Below are positions 51,956 to 63,584 of a stretch of DNA of 64,000 bases, piece after piece (position 1 is the stretch's first letter; every line of letters begins with the position of its first letter). The notes under the pieces are model-generated. The model did no database searches and had not been told where the DNA came from. It worked only from the letters and a program-made list of their open reading frames with translations. Origin of the DNA: Yarrowia lipolytica. Taxonomy: Eukaryota; Ascomycota; Dipodascomycetes; Dipodascales. Where the stretch lies: the NCBI RefSeq assembly GCF_001761485.1, contig NC_090773.1, forward strand, positions 3,472,001 through 3,536,000, written 5' to 3'. The position numbers were made by a program, and so were the translations under genes.

Positions 51956-53758
51956 TTAGTCTCGATGCATGGCGGCGTTCTTCTCGATGATGGCATTCCA
52001 GTCAGAGGTGAGCACGAAGTAGGCCTCGGTGGCAGCAATTCCCACAATACCCACAATGATACCAGCCCAAAGACCCATCAGCTCCCACTTGCAGATAAAG
52101 CCAAAGAAGAGAGACAGAGGAGTGGCTACGGCGTAGTAGTAAAAGAGATTCACATAACCTCCAATCTTCTGTCGGCCCTGTCCTCTCAGGACACCAGCCA
52201 CGACTGAAGAAATACAGTCAAAAAACTGGCCGACGGCACACAGAGGCAGCACAAAGGCCACCAGATTTACCACGTCCACGTCAGACGAAAAGAGACCAGC
52301 AATGGGCCGTCGGAAGAGGAAAAGGGTAGTGCAGTTGAAAGTGGAGATGAGAACAGTGGAGTAGAGGGCAATTCGAGCAGCTCGCTTGGCCGACTGGGGC
52401 TGTGCAGCACCAATGAAATGGGCCACTCGGGTGGAAGCAGCAATGGCAACCGAGAAGGGAATCTGGTAGGCCAGGGCCATGACTGTCGACAGAACGGACT
52501 GTGCTGCCAGGGCTGCAGATCCAAAGTAGGAGGATGCGAGAGTGAGGATTTCGAAAGCCAAAAACTCGGCCTCAACCATGATGACACCGGGGATGGCCAG
52601 TCGCAGCATGGGGCCCCAATTGGAGAAGGCGGCTCGGGGAGAAATGCCGAACCAGCACTGTCGGCCGTCCACAAAGGCAATGTAGGCGATGATGAGTATG
52701 GCCATGGCCCACTCGGTGATGACAACAGCGACAGGAGCTCCAGCGTAGCCAATACCGACATGCTTATCCCAGACCAGCAGCCAGTTCAGGAAGGCATTGA
52801 GGGGAGCGCAGATTGCCAGGACATAGGTTCCAGCCATGAAGATACCCTGGGCTTGCAGGTACTTCTTTCCACACTCAAACACGATGTAGCCAGGCACACC
52901 GAGGGCCACAATCTGGAGATAGAGTGCCGCCAGGGCTGCTAATTGGCCCTCTGGAATGATGAGGGCCAGGAGAGGCTCGGAGCACATCCAAATGGCGGCA
53001 ATGGGTAGGAAAACAAGAATGCTCATGCAGACGCACTGCTGGAAGTAGATGCCGACCTTTCGCATGTTGCCAGCTCCGTAGGCTTGGCAACACAGAGTGT
53101 CGAGGCAAGTCGATAGGCCCTGAAAGAGGGCAAAACCTGTAATGTTAGAAGTCATGCATGCAAGGGACACAGCACCCAGCTCTTCCTTACCCAGGTGTCC
53201 CACGGAGAAGATCGATGCAACGGTAAGGGAGTACTGCAGGAGGAAGGTGACTGCGAGGGGGAGAGAATACTGCCAGAGAATTTTGAGTTCCCGCACGTCC
53301 TGCGATCTCTTTTGGCTGGGGACATCCTCCCACACATTATCTTCGGGGTCGAGAGAGGTTGTGGAGATGGAAGCAGCAGTGGTGCCGTAGACAGGGGTAT
53401 CACTGGGCTCTCTAATGGTGTTGTTGGATGCATGGTTGGTAGATGGCTCAGAGGAGCTGGACACGGCCATGGATGGTCGGGCAGGTCTGGGGTTGAGGTG
53501 GGTGGTCTCAGATGCAGATTCCAGATCTTCGTTGACTCTTTGGAAGTCCCCCGAAAACCGGTTGGATTCGCCCGAGTGGCGGTACTCGCCCGAGTGGCGG
53601 TTGTACTCGCCCGAGTGTCGTTTCATGAAAGACTTATTGTATGACTGAGAGTAGGACGAGCCGAACATCATGGAGTTGGCCATGGGCGAGGCCGGGAAGA
53701 TGTTTGCTGCCGCAGCCTTGGCGGCGTTACACTCCGGGTCGTTTTTGTGATTCTCCAT
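51956..53758 (-). CDS. MATE-family transporter
   Basis: A 600-residue multidrug and toxin extrusion (MATE) family protein, likely exporting organic cations or other small molecules in exchange for H+. About 170 hydrophilic N-terminal residues are followed by twelve membrane segments in two halves; typical motifs are LPLAVTFLLQYSLTVASIFSVGHLG (first part), STCLDTLCCQAYGAGN and LRLAIPGVIMVEAEFLAFE opening the second half. It resembles yeast Erc1 (ethionine resistance) in organisation, but substrate cannot be inferred. The frame opens upstream at 53833; MENHKN at 53758 is preferred because the earlier residues look like leader. The N-terminus carries a degenerate hexapeptide repeat (RHSGEY, RHSGEY, RHSGES, RFSGDF) with matching DNA repeats at about 53561-53625, possible phosphorylation sites. 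Confidence 0.93.
   Translation of the reverse strand: MENHKNDPECNAAKAAAANIFPASPMANSMMFGSSYSQSYNKSFMKRHSGEYNRHSGEYRHSGESNRFSGDFQRVNEDLESASETTHLNPRPARPSMAVSSSSEPSTNHASNNTIREPSDTPVYGTTAASISTTSLDPEDNVWEDVPSQKRSQDVRELKILWQYSLPLAVTFLLQYSLTVASIFSVGHLGKEELGAVSLACMTSNITGFALFQGLSTCLDTLCCQAYGAGNMRKVGIYFQQCVCMSILVFLPIAAIWMCSEPLLALIIPEGQLAALAALYLQIVALGVPGYIVFECGKKYLQAQGIFMAGTYVLAICAPLNAFLNWLLVWDKHVGIGYAGAPVAVVITEWAMAILIIAYIAFVDGRQCWFGISPRAAFSNWGPMLRLAIPGVIMVEAEFLAFEILTLASSYFGSAALAAQSVLSTVMALAYQIPFSVAIAASTRVAHFIGAAQPQSAKRAARIALYSTVLISTFNCTTLFLFRRPIAGLFSSDVDVVNLVAFVLPLCAVGQFFDCISSVVAGVLRGQGRQKIGGYVNLFYYYAVATPLSLFFGFICKWELMGLWAGIIVGIVGIAATEAYFVLTSDWNAIIEKNAAMHRD
53561..53625 (-). repeat. Short tandem repeat encoding RHSGEY units
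   Basis: Four imperfect units of 18-21 bases encode NRHSGEY-like peptides in the N-terminal tail of the MATE transporter. The repeated core on the plus strand is TCGCCCGAGTG. Confidence 0.85.
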
Positions 53759-56266
53759 TGCGTGTTGTGGGTTGGAGAAGGAGAGAGTCGATCTTTGAAA
53801 AAGCTGCCAGTTGTCGATGCAAAATCCTTTCACTGTGGCTTGTGGCTAGTAAAGTATATGAGAAAGGGCCTGACAAAGAGTGTTTTTAGTTCGGCTGTGG
53901 CTATGAAGAGGCCTGGGAGCGGATCCAGATGGAGAATCAAGGGAAGATGCCTACTAAAATCGATTCGGGGAGCGCGTGGAGACAGTGGCGCACAATGTGG
54001 AGAAGGTAGCGTTGCGGAAATGTCGTCACTTGATGATGCCGATAACTTGCACAGCTAATGTATGCAATAAGCTTGCAGCCACGCACTGAGATGCATGGCT
54101 TTTATAAGTATCTGCAACAGAGTTTGCTGGACTCTAGAGGTTTGAGGTTTGAGGTTTGAGAGACAAATGAAAACAGTTTGGGTGTACTGGTAGGAGGGGA
54201 GCGAGTGAGCTAACTACGAAAATCATATGTTAGCCCCAACACTGCTAACTACATCAAAGACCTAATGGGCCGGGCAGCTGACTACCAGCTGGTAGAGTAG
54301 CTACCACATGTACATTCTACGAGTATGTACTGTACGGGCAACCTACTACTTGTACCGTAACTTTGTTGTCCGTGCCTGAACCACGCCAAAGGACTGGACC
54401 ATAGCGCTGAGGGTGGGCTGTGGAGTTCTCCACATTCTGAGGCACAAAACAACAATGCAAGCAATAAAAAGAGGCTTGGTGCGTGCAGAGCGCCTCCAAA
54501 TACATACCGACCCATATTATTTTCTGCTAGTGCTAAAACAGCTAAGGCAGCTCCCTGAATACGACCAACACAATCTGTACCAGTACAGTAGCCTTGTTTG
54601 TCCTGCATCGAAGCTACTAAACGAAAAAAACGTCTGTTTGGGCAACTGCGGCTAGGGCTGCTCGAAAAGTTTGTCGGTTGGGCCGAGGGTCGTAAGGGGT
54701 CACATAAACTGGTGATGAGGCAGGTGGAGGATTGATTACTAATGCACAGACTTATCTTGAGTCCCCACAACCTTTTAATTCACTTTAGTCTCTCTGTTTG
54801 TGACGTTTAATACAGTATTTTGGCAGTTCTGAGAACTACTGGTAACTGTCTATAGCCATCTATTATACGCCAAGCTCAGGAATCTGTCTGTCTCATAACG
54901 GAAATTCTATTGTTGAAACCACACAAGGACAGACGAAGGGTGGTCCAGAGGAGCACAAGGAAGGTTGTAAATGCCTCAAAAGAAGACTATTAAAAAGAGA
55001 AACATAGGGAAGCGTTTTTTTGTGCCAGATGTATAGATTTGTTTGCCAAATTTCCCATTCAAATCCTACAAACAACGACAGTAACCCTTCCTAATTATCT
55101 ACGTCGAGTGTGTTTCTTGGTATACATTTAGTCTTTGGGCCGATGTTAATATGACAACCTTGTTCGCAATTCTCTGGGAGGTACGTTTAAGCACGCCAAA
55201 GACAGGGACAACATAATAGGGACCGTTCTTTGAAACCTCAAAAGCCAGAATATTCTTGTTCGATAACCAAGTGCGTGTCCACATGCACCCGTCCGAGGTT
55301 TAGCGGGGTATGCACCAAAAAGGCACGTTCTGCATTGAGTCATGGGTGACCAACCAGATTGTACAGTATGTACGTATGAGTATCGGTACGTGTACACACT
55401 TGAGTACCTGTTTCCAGCAAGAGTGCTGTCAGCTCGTTCCTTGTGTCTCTAATTACTGTAATACTGTTGTTCCGTTGCCGTCATCAAGTGGACCGTACAA
55501 GGTCATACAACTGTACAATGCGTCGAGAACTTGGATCCAGCAGCCCGAGCGCGGTTATCACTGGCCGGACTTGAGATCGGCCGGAAATTATGAGATTTCC
55601 AGTGTCGCTGTCTCACTCGACTGAACTGTATCATCTTTGTCTGGATCTTCCCCCAGAATCATGTTTAAACAAGTGGATGTAGATACTGTACTACGCGAGG
55701 TAGAGAGCGGTACATGGGTATGTACAGTACATACTCCTGGAAGACTGACGACATGGATACTTGCATAAGAAAACAACTACAATTACAAGTGATTGCTTTA
55801 TGTACTCGTTGCAGTCTTTTATACAGCTTCTGCTGTATCTGTTAACAGGCTGCTCATAGCAACGTTAACATTCTATTCTGAACCTCGACACGAGGTCGAT
55901 CCTCAATCCCTGGAGGCTTCAGGGTTCGTTTGCAAGTATCTCCCCGTTTATTGCTCAAATCCCATAATACAAAACAGAGCTACTGTATGTACTGTAGTGT
56001 TATCTGGAGCTCTTGGTACCGTATAGATTTGGGATGGTTACTTGACTGATAGTCATGAAGTGAAACATAGATCCTCAGGCAAGGCTATAATATCGGGTTA
56101 ACAGTACAATATCGACGAGCACTTGTAGTCGATTTAAACCTCGCCTGCAAAAACTACGTTGCGCCAAACTTACGCTGCCAACCTACTACTTGTACTGTAC
56201 GTATTACAACTCATTACCAAAGGTCGTCCTAATAAATGCGTAATTCCATATCATATACAAGAGCCT
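53759..56266. other. Intergenic region between MATE and POM152 genes
   Basis: About 2.5 kb without a supported gene. A GAGGTTT unit is repeated three times at 54137-54160. A 21-base word with one mismatch occurs twice (54339-54359 and 56179-56199). TAC-rich words lie at 54305-54355, 55355-55400 and 55680-55735. Confidence 0.55.
54137..54160 (+). repeat. Three tandem GAGGTTT units
   Basis: Three direct copies of GAGGTTT (the last extended by GAG) in intergenic DNA. Confidence 0.8.
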
Positions 56267-59200
56267 CTAATGAGAGGCCCGCTCACCGGCGGTGGTGCAG
56301 TAAAAGTCGGACACCACAATGGGCCGGTAGATACCCTGCAGACCAGTCCAGATGGTGTAAGTGTGGGTCTTGATGCTGCCCACAGTGTGTGTTTCCACCA
56401 CCACCTCCTTGCCGGAAATCATCTCACTTCGGGTGTACTGAAGCTGGAAGGGAGGGGTGCCTTGCAAGTGGAAGTGGATCTCAGCCTTCTCAGCTCCATT
56501 CTCGTCGAAAATGAGCGACGTGCCCTCCTCCACACGGGCAGTAGGAATGGGGTGGATTCGCTTGGGCAGCTGCTTGGCTCCCTCCAGCTCAATTCGACAA
56601 CTGGAAGCAGTGTCAGAAATGGCCTTAATTGTAAGGTTACCGGGCTCGGCAGCCAGTCGTCGGAACAGAGTGCCAGAGGTCGACTCTCGCACATTGCCGT
56701 TGAAATCGTAGGTGACGTCAAACGGAGGAATACCAGTAAGCGAGTACGAGATTCGCTCGCCCACACAAAAGTCTGTTCGCTCCTCAACAGCAGTAATGGT
56801 AGGAGTGTCCGCAACGTGCACGGTGACCCGCTGGTCGGCTCCAAAGTTGGACTGTCGACATCCTCGAGCATCAACCACCTGGTAGATCTGCACAGTATGC
56901 TTACCCAGACCCAGGCGCGAGTACAACTGGCTCTTGAGCTCAAAGTCGGCGCCTACATTGTTGTAGGTCACCTTCTCGGTGTGTCCGGAAGAGTCGACTC
57001 GAATGGAAACAGTGAGAGAGAAGGGGGCCTCGCCAGTCAGCTTGATGGGGATGCCGTCAGCAGAGTCAGCAATACCCTGACAAGCTCGGTAAACGCGTCC
57101 CTTGTCCACAAACTTGGCGGTGGGTCGAGCCTTGACCAGCTGTCGCAGCCTGGAGTCAGAGAAGGCCACATCATCTCCAGCGCCGACATCAGCCAGCCAC
57201 TTTCGGTCGTAGTAGTTGGGGCCAAGACACCCATGAAGAAAGTACTCGTACCCCGGGGGCGTTTGGTCTCGACTCGCACGTTGGCAAAGGGAGTGGCGCA
57301 CACCTGGATCTCATGTCCTTGGTCTTTCCCCCGGGTCCAGTTCACTCGATAGAGGACAGTGAAGGGCGGAGAACCCTCGAGAGCAATCTCAACAAGGTCC
57401 TGATACCCTCACAAATAGGGAGCTCGAGAGAGAGAACCATCCTTAGCCCGGTGTTGCCAGCCTTGACGATCTTGACGGCCAGTTCGAGCAACCAAAAAAA
57501 GATAGCGTCGGGGTGATCTCTCCCAGGACAATGAGCATCTAACAGACACAAGTCGGTAGTGGCCAGGCCGAGAAACAGTGAAAAAGCCGGTTGGCATCTC
57601 CAAACCTGCCCCCTATGTCGTTCCTTCTCTCCCTCAATGTACTCGTATTCGAGTTCCATGGCCCACCGTTGAGAGTAACAGGCAGCTTGACGGGGGAGCC
57701 TTGGGGGCACAGCCACGTCGTAGTCGCCGGAAATGGGCAGGAAGCCGGCCGAAGGACGCTGTCGACGCACCTCAACGCGGATATCCTGCTCGTCCAGCAG
57801 AGATCTGCATCCATGGGAGTCGGTGACGGCCACTAGAGAAATGGTGTACTGACCTCCCTGCGACAAACCAGACGTGGAAATCACGTGCTTCTGGTCCTTG
57901 ATATCCTTGATTGTGTGGGGAACTCGTCGAGACGAACCGTGAACAATCTCGTACTCCAGAGTGAACGGAGGGACGCCTCGTAGAGTGACAGGCAGATCTA
58001 CAGACTCGCCAGAGCAAACAAACCGCTGCCGAGCAATACTCTTATCAAATAAGGCACCGGCAAGCACTCGAATGGTCTGTTTCTTGGTGAAAGACGTGTC
58101 CTGGGGCTGCTTGTAAATGGCGTCACTGAACGACACAATCTCATAAGTGTAGGTACCAGCGGACTGGGGCTTGAACTTGAGCTGGTGTCGCAGTCTATGG
58201 GTGGTGATCTTCTGCGTGTCAATCACTTGTCCGTCCCGCACGGTTCGGTAGACAGCATGGAAAGGAGGCTGACCGGTGAAGGCCAGCTCGGCAGTAGCTC
58301 CCACAGGGCCAGCACATTGGTCCTGAATATCGGTGAACTCGACGGAAAGAGACGGCTTGGGAGGCACGTAAACGTGGCACTCGGATGACTCGACGATATC
58401 ACCAGCACAGTACTTGCCTTGGACAGCCTCCAGCTCGTAGATACCGGCCTTGGAGACTGGAATTGACTGCTGGCCTCGAGGAACCGTGGCGTTAAATACT
58501 TCGGACTTGCCGTACTCGTCTGTGTGTTTGATGGTGAGAACCAGATCTTCCTCGGCCTGGACCTTGAGGTCGAGTGATACATGGTCACCGGCCAGACGGG
58601 CTCGTTTTTCAGCAGAACAGGTTCGGAATGAAACCTGGGGTCGAGGATGGACAAAGAACTCGTGGGTGAGCTGGCGTCGGGTTCGCCACTCCTCGTCCTT
58701 GCCCTTGGCAATAGCAGTGTAGTTGATGATATTTCCCAGTCCATCTTCCACCTCATCCACTGTGTAGACCCACTTTCCGGTCTGGCTGAGTCTGGCGTCG
58801 AGATGGATGGGCACTTCATGGGGAACAGCCCAGCTGAGATCAGCTCCGCTTTTCCACACATATCTGTTGACATCGCCACTGGCTATGGGAGAGACGAAAT
58901 GACGGGGCTGAACGGACTGCACGGAAAACACAGAGGACTGACCCTCCACCTCCTTTGAGTACTTGATTCGAAGAGGAGGTACTCCGGTAACCACAAGGTT
59001 AGGCTGCTCAGTGCCGCCAATACATCTGTTGGATCCCAAATGTAGAGAGTCGTTGCTTTGTCGTAACTTGGCGCCCGGACAAGCTCCAACGATCACGTCC
59101 TTCATGTAGGTTCGAACAGCATTGTTTGAGTCATCAACTACTTTTCCAAGTCGATACAGGCCGGTCTTGTCAACCGGAAGCTCGACGTAGAACAACTTCT

Positions 59201-60119
59201 TCTTATCGGCGTCCTTCAACTTGTAGTCCAGAGACCGCACGTAGTCGGACCGGCCTCGGAACTTAACGAGCTGGTTCTTTGTGAAATTGAACGACTTTTC
59301 CTCGAGGTTGTCGAAATCAATGTACTTGAGTTCGAGAGAAGAAAGACCGGTGGCGTTGAGACGCACAGGAATTGTAATGGTCTGAGCACTGTCACCAGTG
59401 AGACAAAAAGGCTGATCCATGGGATTGATCAGCGCAGTGCTCTTGGGCAGAATCTGGACAATGTGTTCTCCAATCAGATGACTAGAGGCATCCTGAAGAG
59501 ACGCCACCTTGATCTTGAGACCAGAAAAGGACAGCTCCTTGTCATTGACCGTTCTCCAAACGGCCGAACCGAGTCCCAGCGCAAAAACAAGACCCTCTCG
59601 GTAGTAGACAATGCCCATGTCGAATCCCAGGAATGCAAAGGACAGCAGAGTGGTCACCACGGGGCCAAACGTGAGCCAGGGGATCCGGAAAAGTGGAAGA
59701 GTCCACAGCAGGACTAGATCCAATGCAAAGAATTTGAATAGCAGTCCAAATTGCTCTCCTGGCGACACCGGCGTCAGCAGATATGTGATTTTGGACGCCA
59801 GAAACAGCAGAAACAGCGACACGGCTGCCCATCGCTGGTTAGCTGCACTCATGTATGTTTCGGGTATTAAGGGCTCGCTTTTGGGCGGCACCGTGATTTT
59901 CTCTTGACGCCACGGCTTTTGTGTCGCATGAAATGTCTTGATGGGCTTGGCCACTCCTGAACTCCGTCGAGTGTCTGGGTAGGCTGTCGAGTCCCGCACA
60001 CTGTTGATAGGTGGAGCTGTGTTGCCATCACGGCTGGTGTTAAGCAGGTCGCGCCTGTCGAACCGTCGGCTAAACCCGGGGCTGGACGTGGTCCTTCCGG
60101 CGCCATTGAGATTGGCCAT
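56267..60119 (-). CDS. POM152: Nuclear pore membrane protein Pom152, frame broken in one cluster
   Basis: Pom152 is a pore-membrane nucleoporin with a cytosolic/pore-facing N-terminus, a membrane segment, and a long lumenal chain of immunoglobulin-like repeats that forms the membrane ring. The start MANLNGAGRTTSSPG is at 60119 (the frame opens upstream to 60308, in probable leader). Hydrophobic segments lie at about 93-185, and Ig-like repeats with CPG/CxG motifs (for example VGACPGAKL and KYCAGDIVESSECHV) follow. From 60119 to about 57700 one frame is intact, and from about 57240 to 56267 another is intact, ending normally. Between them, about 57240-57700, homologous peptides (SPVKLPVTLNGGPW, EYEYIEGEKER, GGRFGDANRLF, TVSRPGHYRLVSV, DLVEIALEGSPPFTVLYRV and YEYFLHG) hop between all three frames. 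About eight single-base gains or losses would be needed. Total length (about 1284 residues) suits the family. Likely a sequence-quality artefact, possibly a real lesion. Confidence 0.9.
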
Positions 60120-63100
60120 TGCGTTCGATGTGTGATGTAGATGTGTTTTGTTAGCCGTCGCTTGCGATATGTTTTGAAATTTGGCTTTGCTGCACGCATT
60201 GTATATTTTCGTTTTGGCTCTGCACGTGATGGAGAAGCCGTGAGAGATGAGGACTGAGTACGAGTAGCCGCACTCCGATGGGTGAAAAGGGATATATTTT
60301 AATGACAATCACACGATTAACATGAGCTATATCTGTTGCTACGTCTCTACTGGGTGTTGGAACGGTCAAATTTTGAGGCTGACATTCTCTACTGGATGCA
60401 TAAAAACAGGTATGTACATACTGTACCTCGTACTGGTACAATACAGAACTTCGAAGAGGTGGGATGGTTGGACCGTATGAATAATTGAAAAGAAATGAAT
60501 ACAACGAAACAATAATCAAAAATGTTTCCCAAGCTTGATGTCACCCCTCACTGTCTCACCATCCATCCCAAATCTGGTTGTGCCACTCTCAAATTGGTTG
60601 ACACTCTTGAGGTTTGTTTACATCCTCAGATTTGTTTACATTCGTTAGAAACATCTTATTTTAGTTAACCTAGTAGAGAGGAAGGCTCCCCCTACAGAAA
60701 TACTGGCTTTAAGGCATCTATTACGTCGTTAAAGAAGTATATAATTTCATAATATGCATAAATAGAGGCGTTGGTTGGTTGGTTGGTTGGATATTATCCC
60801 GGAATTCCTCATCTATATACTCACCAAACAGTATTATATAGAATCAGATCCTCGACACACCCTCTCACTCCATGATCGATTTTGTCACAGGGTTCACCTT
60901 ACTATCCTGTGCATACGTGACATAAACTGGTCTCACAGCCTACTGTATATAGCCATCCCTTTCCCTCTTCTTCCCTTCTTCAACAGTCTCGACCTGACCC
61001 GCGAAATTCCCCAACCACACATCTATAGCACAAGAAACGAAGCCTTGGGAGACTGCCACAGTCTCTGAGCAATACCGCCTGATCTTGTGTGGGTTATAAA
61101 CCACAGAAACTGGGGTTCCGTGAGTATCCACATGTTGTCACAGTCCATCTGCACTTTCTAGATATCTTACCAGTAAGGTATCGGCATTCGTCAGCACCGG
61201 TGTTAACCCGTGGCCTGAGAGTCTGCACTCTTCTGGATGTCTCCTTCAGGTGTGAGATGACAATAGTATTGTCCTTCTACTAACTCAGAATCATAATTGA
61301 CCCGACCATGTATGTCTTTCATCGATGGTTGCACTCCACACACACAACAGCCGCTGTTCAGCGCACAGTGTCGAAAGCCCGACAAAAGGATATGGACTCA
61401 ACGGCCACAGAGACATTTACAACATTGTCTCTCCCCGTAAGTACTTCTTCTTCCGTTGCACCATGGTGATGCAAAGGTGTGGATAACACTGCGGCAAACA
61501 GGTGTCTGCTGCACCGCCTGTGCCACATCCACGTCTGGTGGACTGGAGTGTCTTTCCCACAAGGTCTGTAGTCAGTTTTATGCCTCACTTAAGGGAAGCG
61601 GAGTCGAGACTCACTCCAACCCACCGGCTAGCAGCAGCCATGATGCAAAAAAAATAAAATAATCTCACACCGACGAAGAGTTTACCCTTGCTAACATCCA
61701 TCTATAACTACACTTTCGTCGTTATGGGCCACCACCTCGGTTTTGTCTCGGTCTCCTACCTCCCCGTGGGTATCTCTCGACAGTATCGATCGATATCCAC
61801 ACACCAATCCTTCCACAGATGCGGGTGTGGACCCTCATAAGCACGAGCAAGTACCCACTTCTACCGTCCATGACACACCAAGAAGAACCACATTGGTAAA
61901 GTCTGCATCATGATCCCAGGTGAGACCATGGCTTCTTGGGCGTATGCCTCTGGTCTAGCGGGGCACACATATGCCATGAATCGTGCGCAACTTCTCACTC
62001 ACATTTCGCTTGCTATTAACACAGTATCATTCCATATGGAGTGTCCATGTTTGAGTGCTTCTGCTGCTCTCGACCTTTGGATATCTCTCCATGTGGTATC
62101 TTTTGCTGCTGCCTGGTTCCACTTTACTTCAAATGTCAGCTGGCATTTGATATGTTGACGTCCAGTGATTTGGTCTGACCGAGGTCCGAATCGCTTTTCT
62201 AGTCCCATGTTGTCTTTTCCGTAGAGCAATTTATATCTTGTAGTCGTACTGTAGTCGTGGTCGTACGAGCATGACCACAGCCCACGCCCTGTATGTAAGT
62301 GGTGGTAATAAACTTCCGCCAAGGCGTCATATCGTATGTGCCTAATGTACGCGTACTGTAGGGAAATTGGCGGTCTCAGCCGCAATAGTAAACACTAGAA
62401 AAAGTGAGGTGATGGAGACCCAATCTTGGGAGAATTTGTAATTTTTTTATTGGGGAACTAAATCCGGTCTAATCACGTGGCACCGCTTGCCTCTGCGGCT
62501 TCTCTCCTCCACCTTTCGAGAGACTTGAATACACACTCATACTGTAGGTACTGTACGTCACCGTGCGGTCACACGACTTAACTTTGCAGTGTTTATGCTG
62601 GTTCTCTCACTCCTTCATCTGGATATTATGAACCTTGCTGTGGTTGCTGTTGAGCAAGTACTGTATCACGATAAAGAGGTTAAATGGTGCAGTGGTGTGT
62701 TATTCAAGGACAAAAAAATGAACGTCAGCTATAAGCGCTGTTTCAGATATCATGAATGCTACGTCGGAACAACTACCGGTACGAGTAGCGGAAGAAACCC
62801 CTCTTGACATGCGTTACAAATGCGCTTTTCGGGCCATTTCGCGTGCCATTCTTGCATATCACTGTCGTTAGAGCTATAACTACAGTCCAATCTCACTAAG
62901 CTTTTCGGCACGAAAACGTTTTAGCCACTCGTGTCCCACGCACGATCAAAGGGAGAGGGAGGTTAATCCGAACCTCAACTTTAGGAGGAGCAAAATTAGG
63001 AGAGAGCGAAAGGAGCAAAAATGTGGACCCACTGGCCCACCTACAAGTACGTACTGGTACTACAACTACTCGTATATATGGATATGGGGATCTTCAGAGG

Positions 63101-63584
63101 TGGAGGTGGGTGGGTGGGACTGGAGTCACGTATATATATGTGGGCTTTCGAATATAGTTGGAGCAACATAGGGCCTCCTTATTTTCTGTCTACTCCGCTC
63201 CATAGCCCATTTTTCGTTCCTAAGCTTGTCTTCCATTTTCCCCGTGGTGGTTACATTGTGAACATTGCAGTCGGTTTTTCTCTTATTTAGACTTCTGTTG
63301 ATTGGACTATTTCTTCCGACTGGACCCGGCTCCTCCCGAAATGTAAGAATCCCCAAGGTGCATGATCTCTTACATATTTATGAACTGTGACGACCCCGCA
63401 GTGAGCAGACGACACAAGTGAGGACCTACGACACGAAGCAACACAAGTAATAGGTAAAGACTTAGTACTACACGCTCACAACACAGACACAACCACACCC
63501 CACCGTTATTCTGCACCAAGAACCTACTCCGCCTAACTTATAGAGACAAAGTCACATTTGCTCACCACTGCGATACCTCCACAC
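60120..63584. other. Long intergenic region before the last gene
   Basis: About 3.5 kb without a supported gene. A GGTT unit is repeated at 60773-60789. Donor-like GTGAGTATCC (61112) and GTAAGTACTT (61437) occur, but no acceptor and frame could be joined convincingly. TAC-rich words occur at 60410-60440 and 62540-62560. Confidence 0.5.
60773..60789 (+). repeat. GGTT tetranucleotide repeat
   Basis: Four consecutive GGTT/TGGT units in intergenic DNA. Confidence 0.75.

Noticed and set aside
56159-57352. A 397-codon plus-strand frame opposite the 3' part of POM152
   Set aside because: The minus strand encodes clear Ig-like repeats of Pom152; the plus frame has no family motifs.
61305-61700. A possible spliced gene using the donor GTAAGTACTT at 61437
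   Set aside because: The first exon frame is short and without features, and no acceptor continues it.
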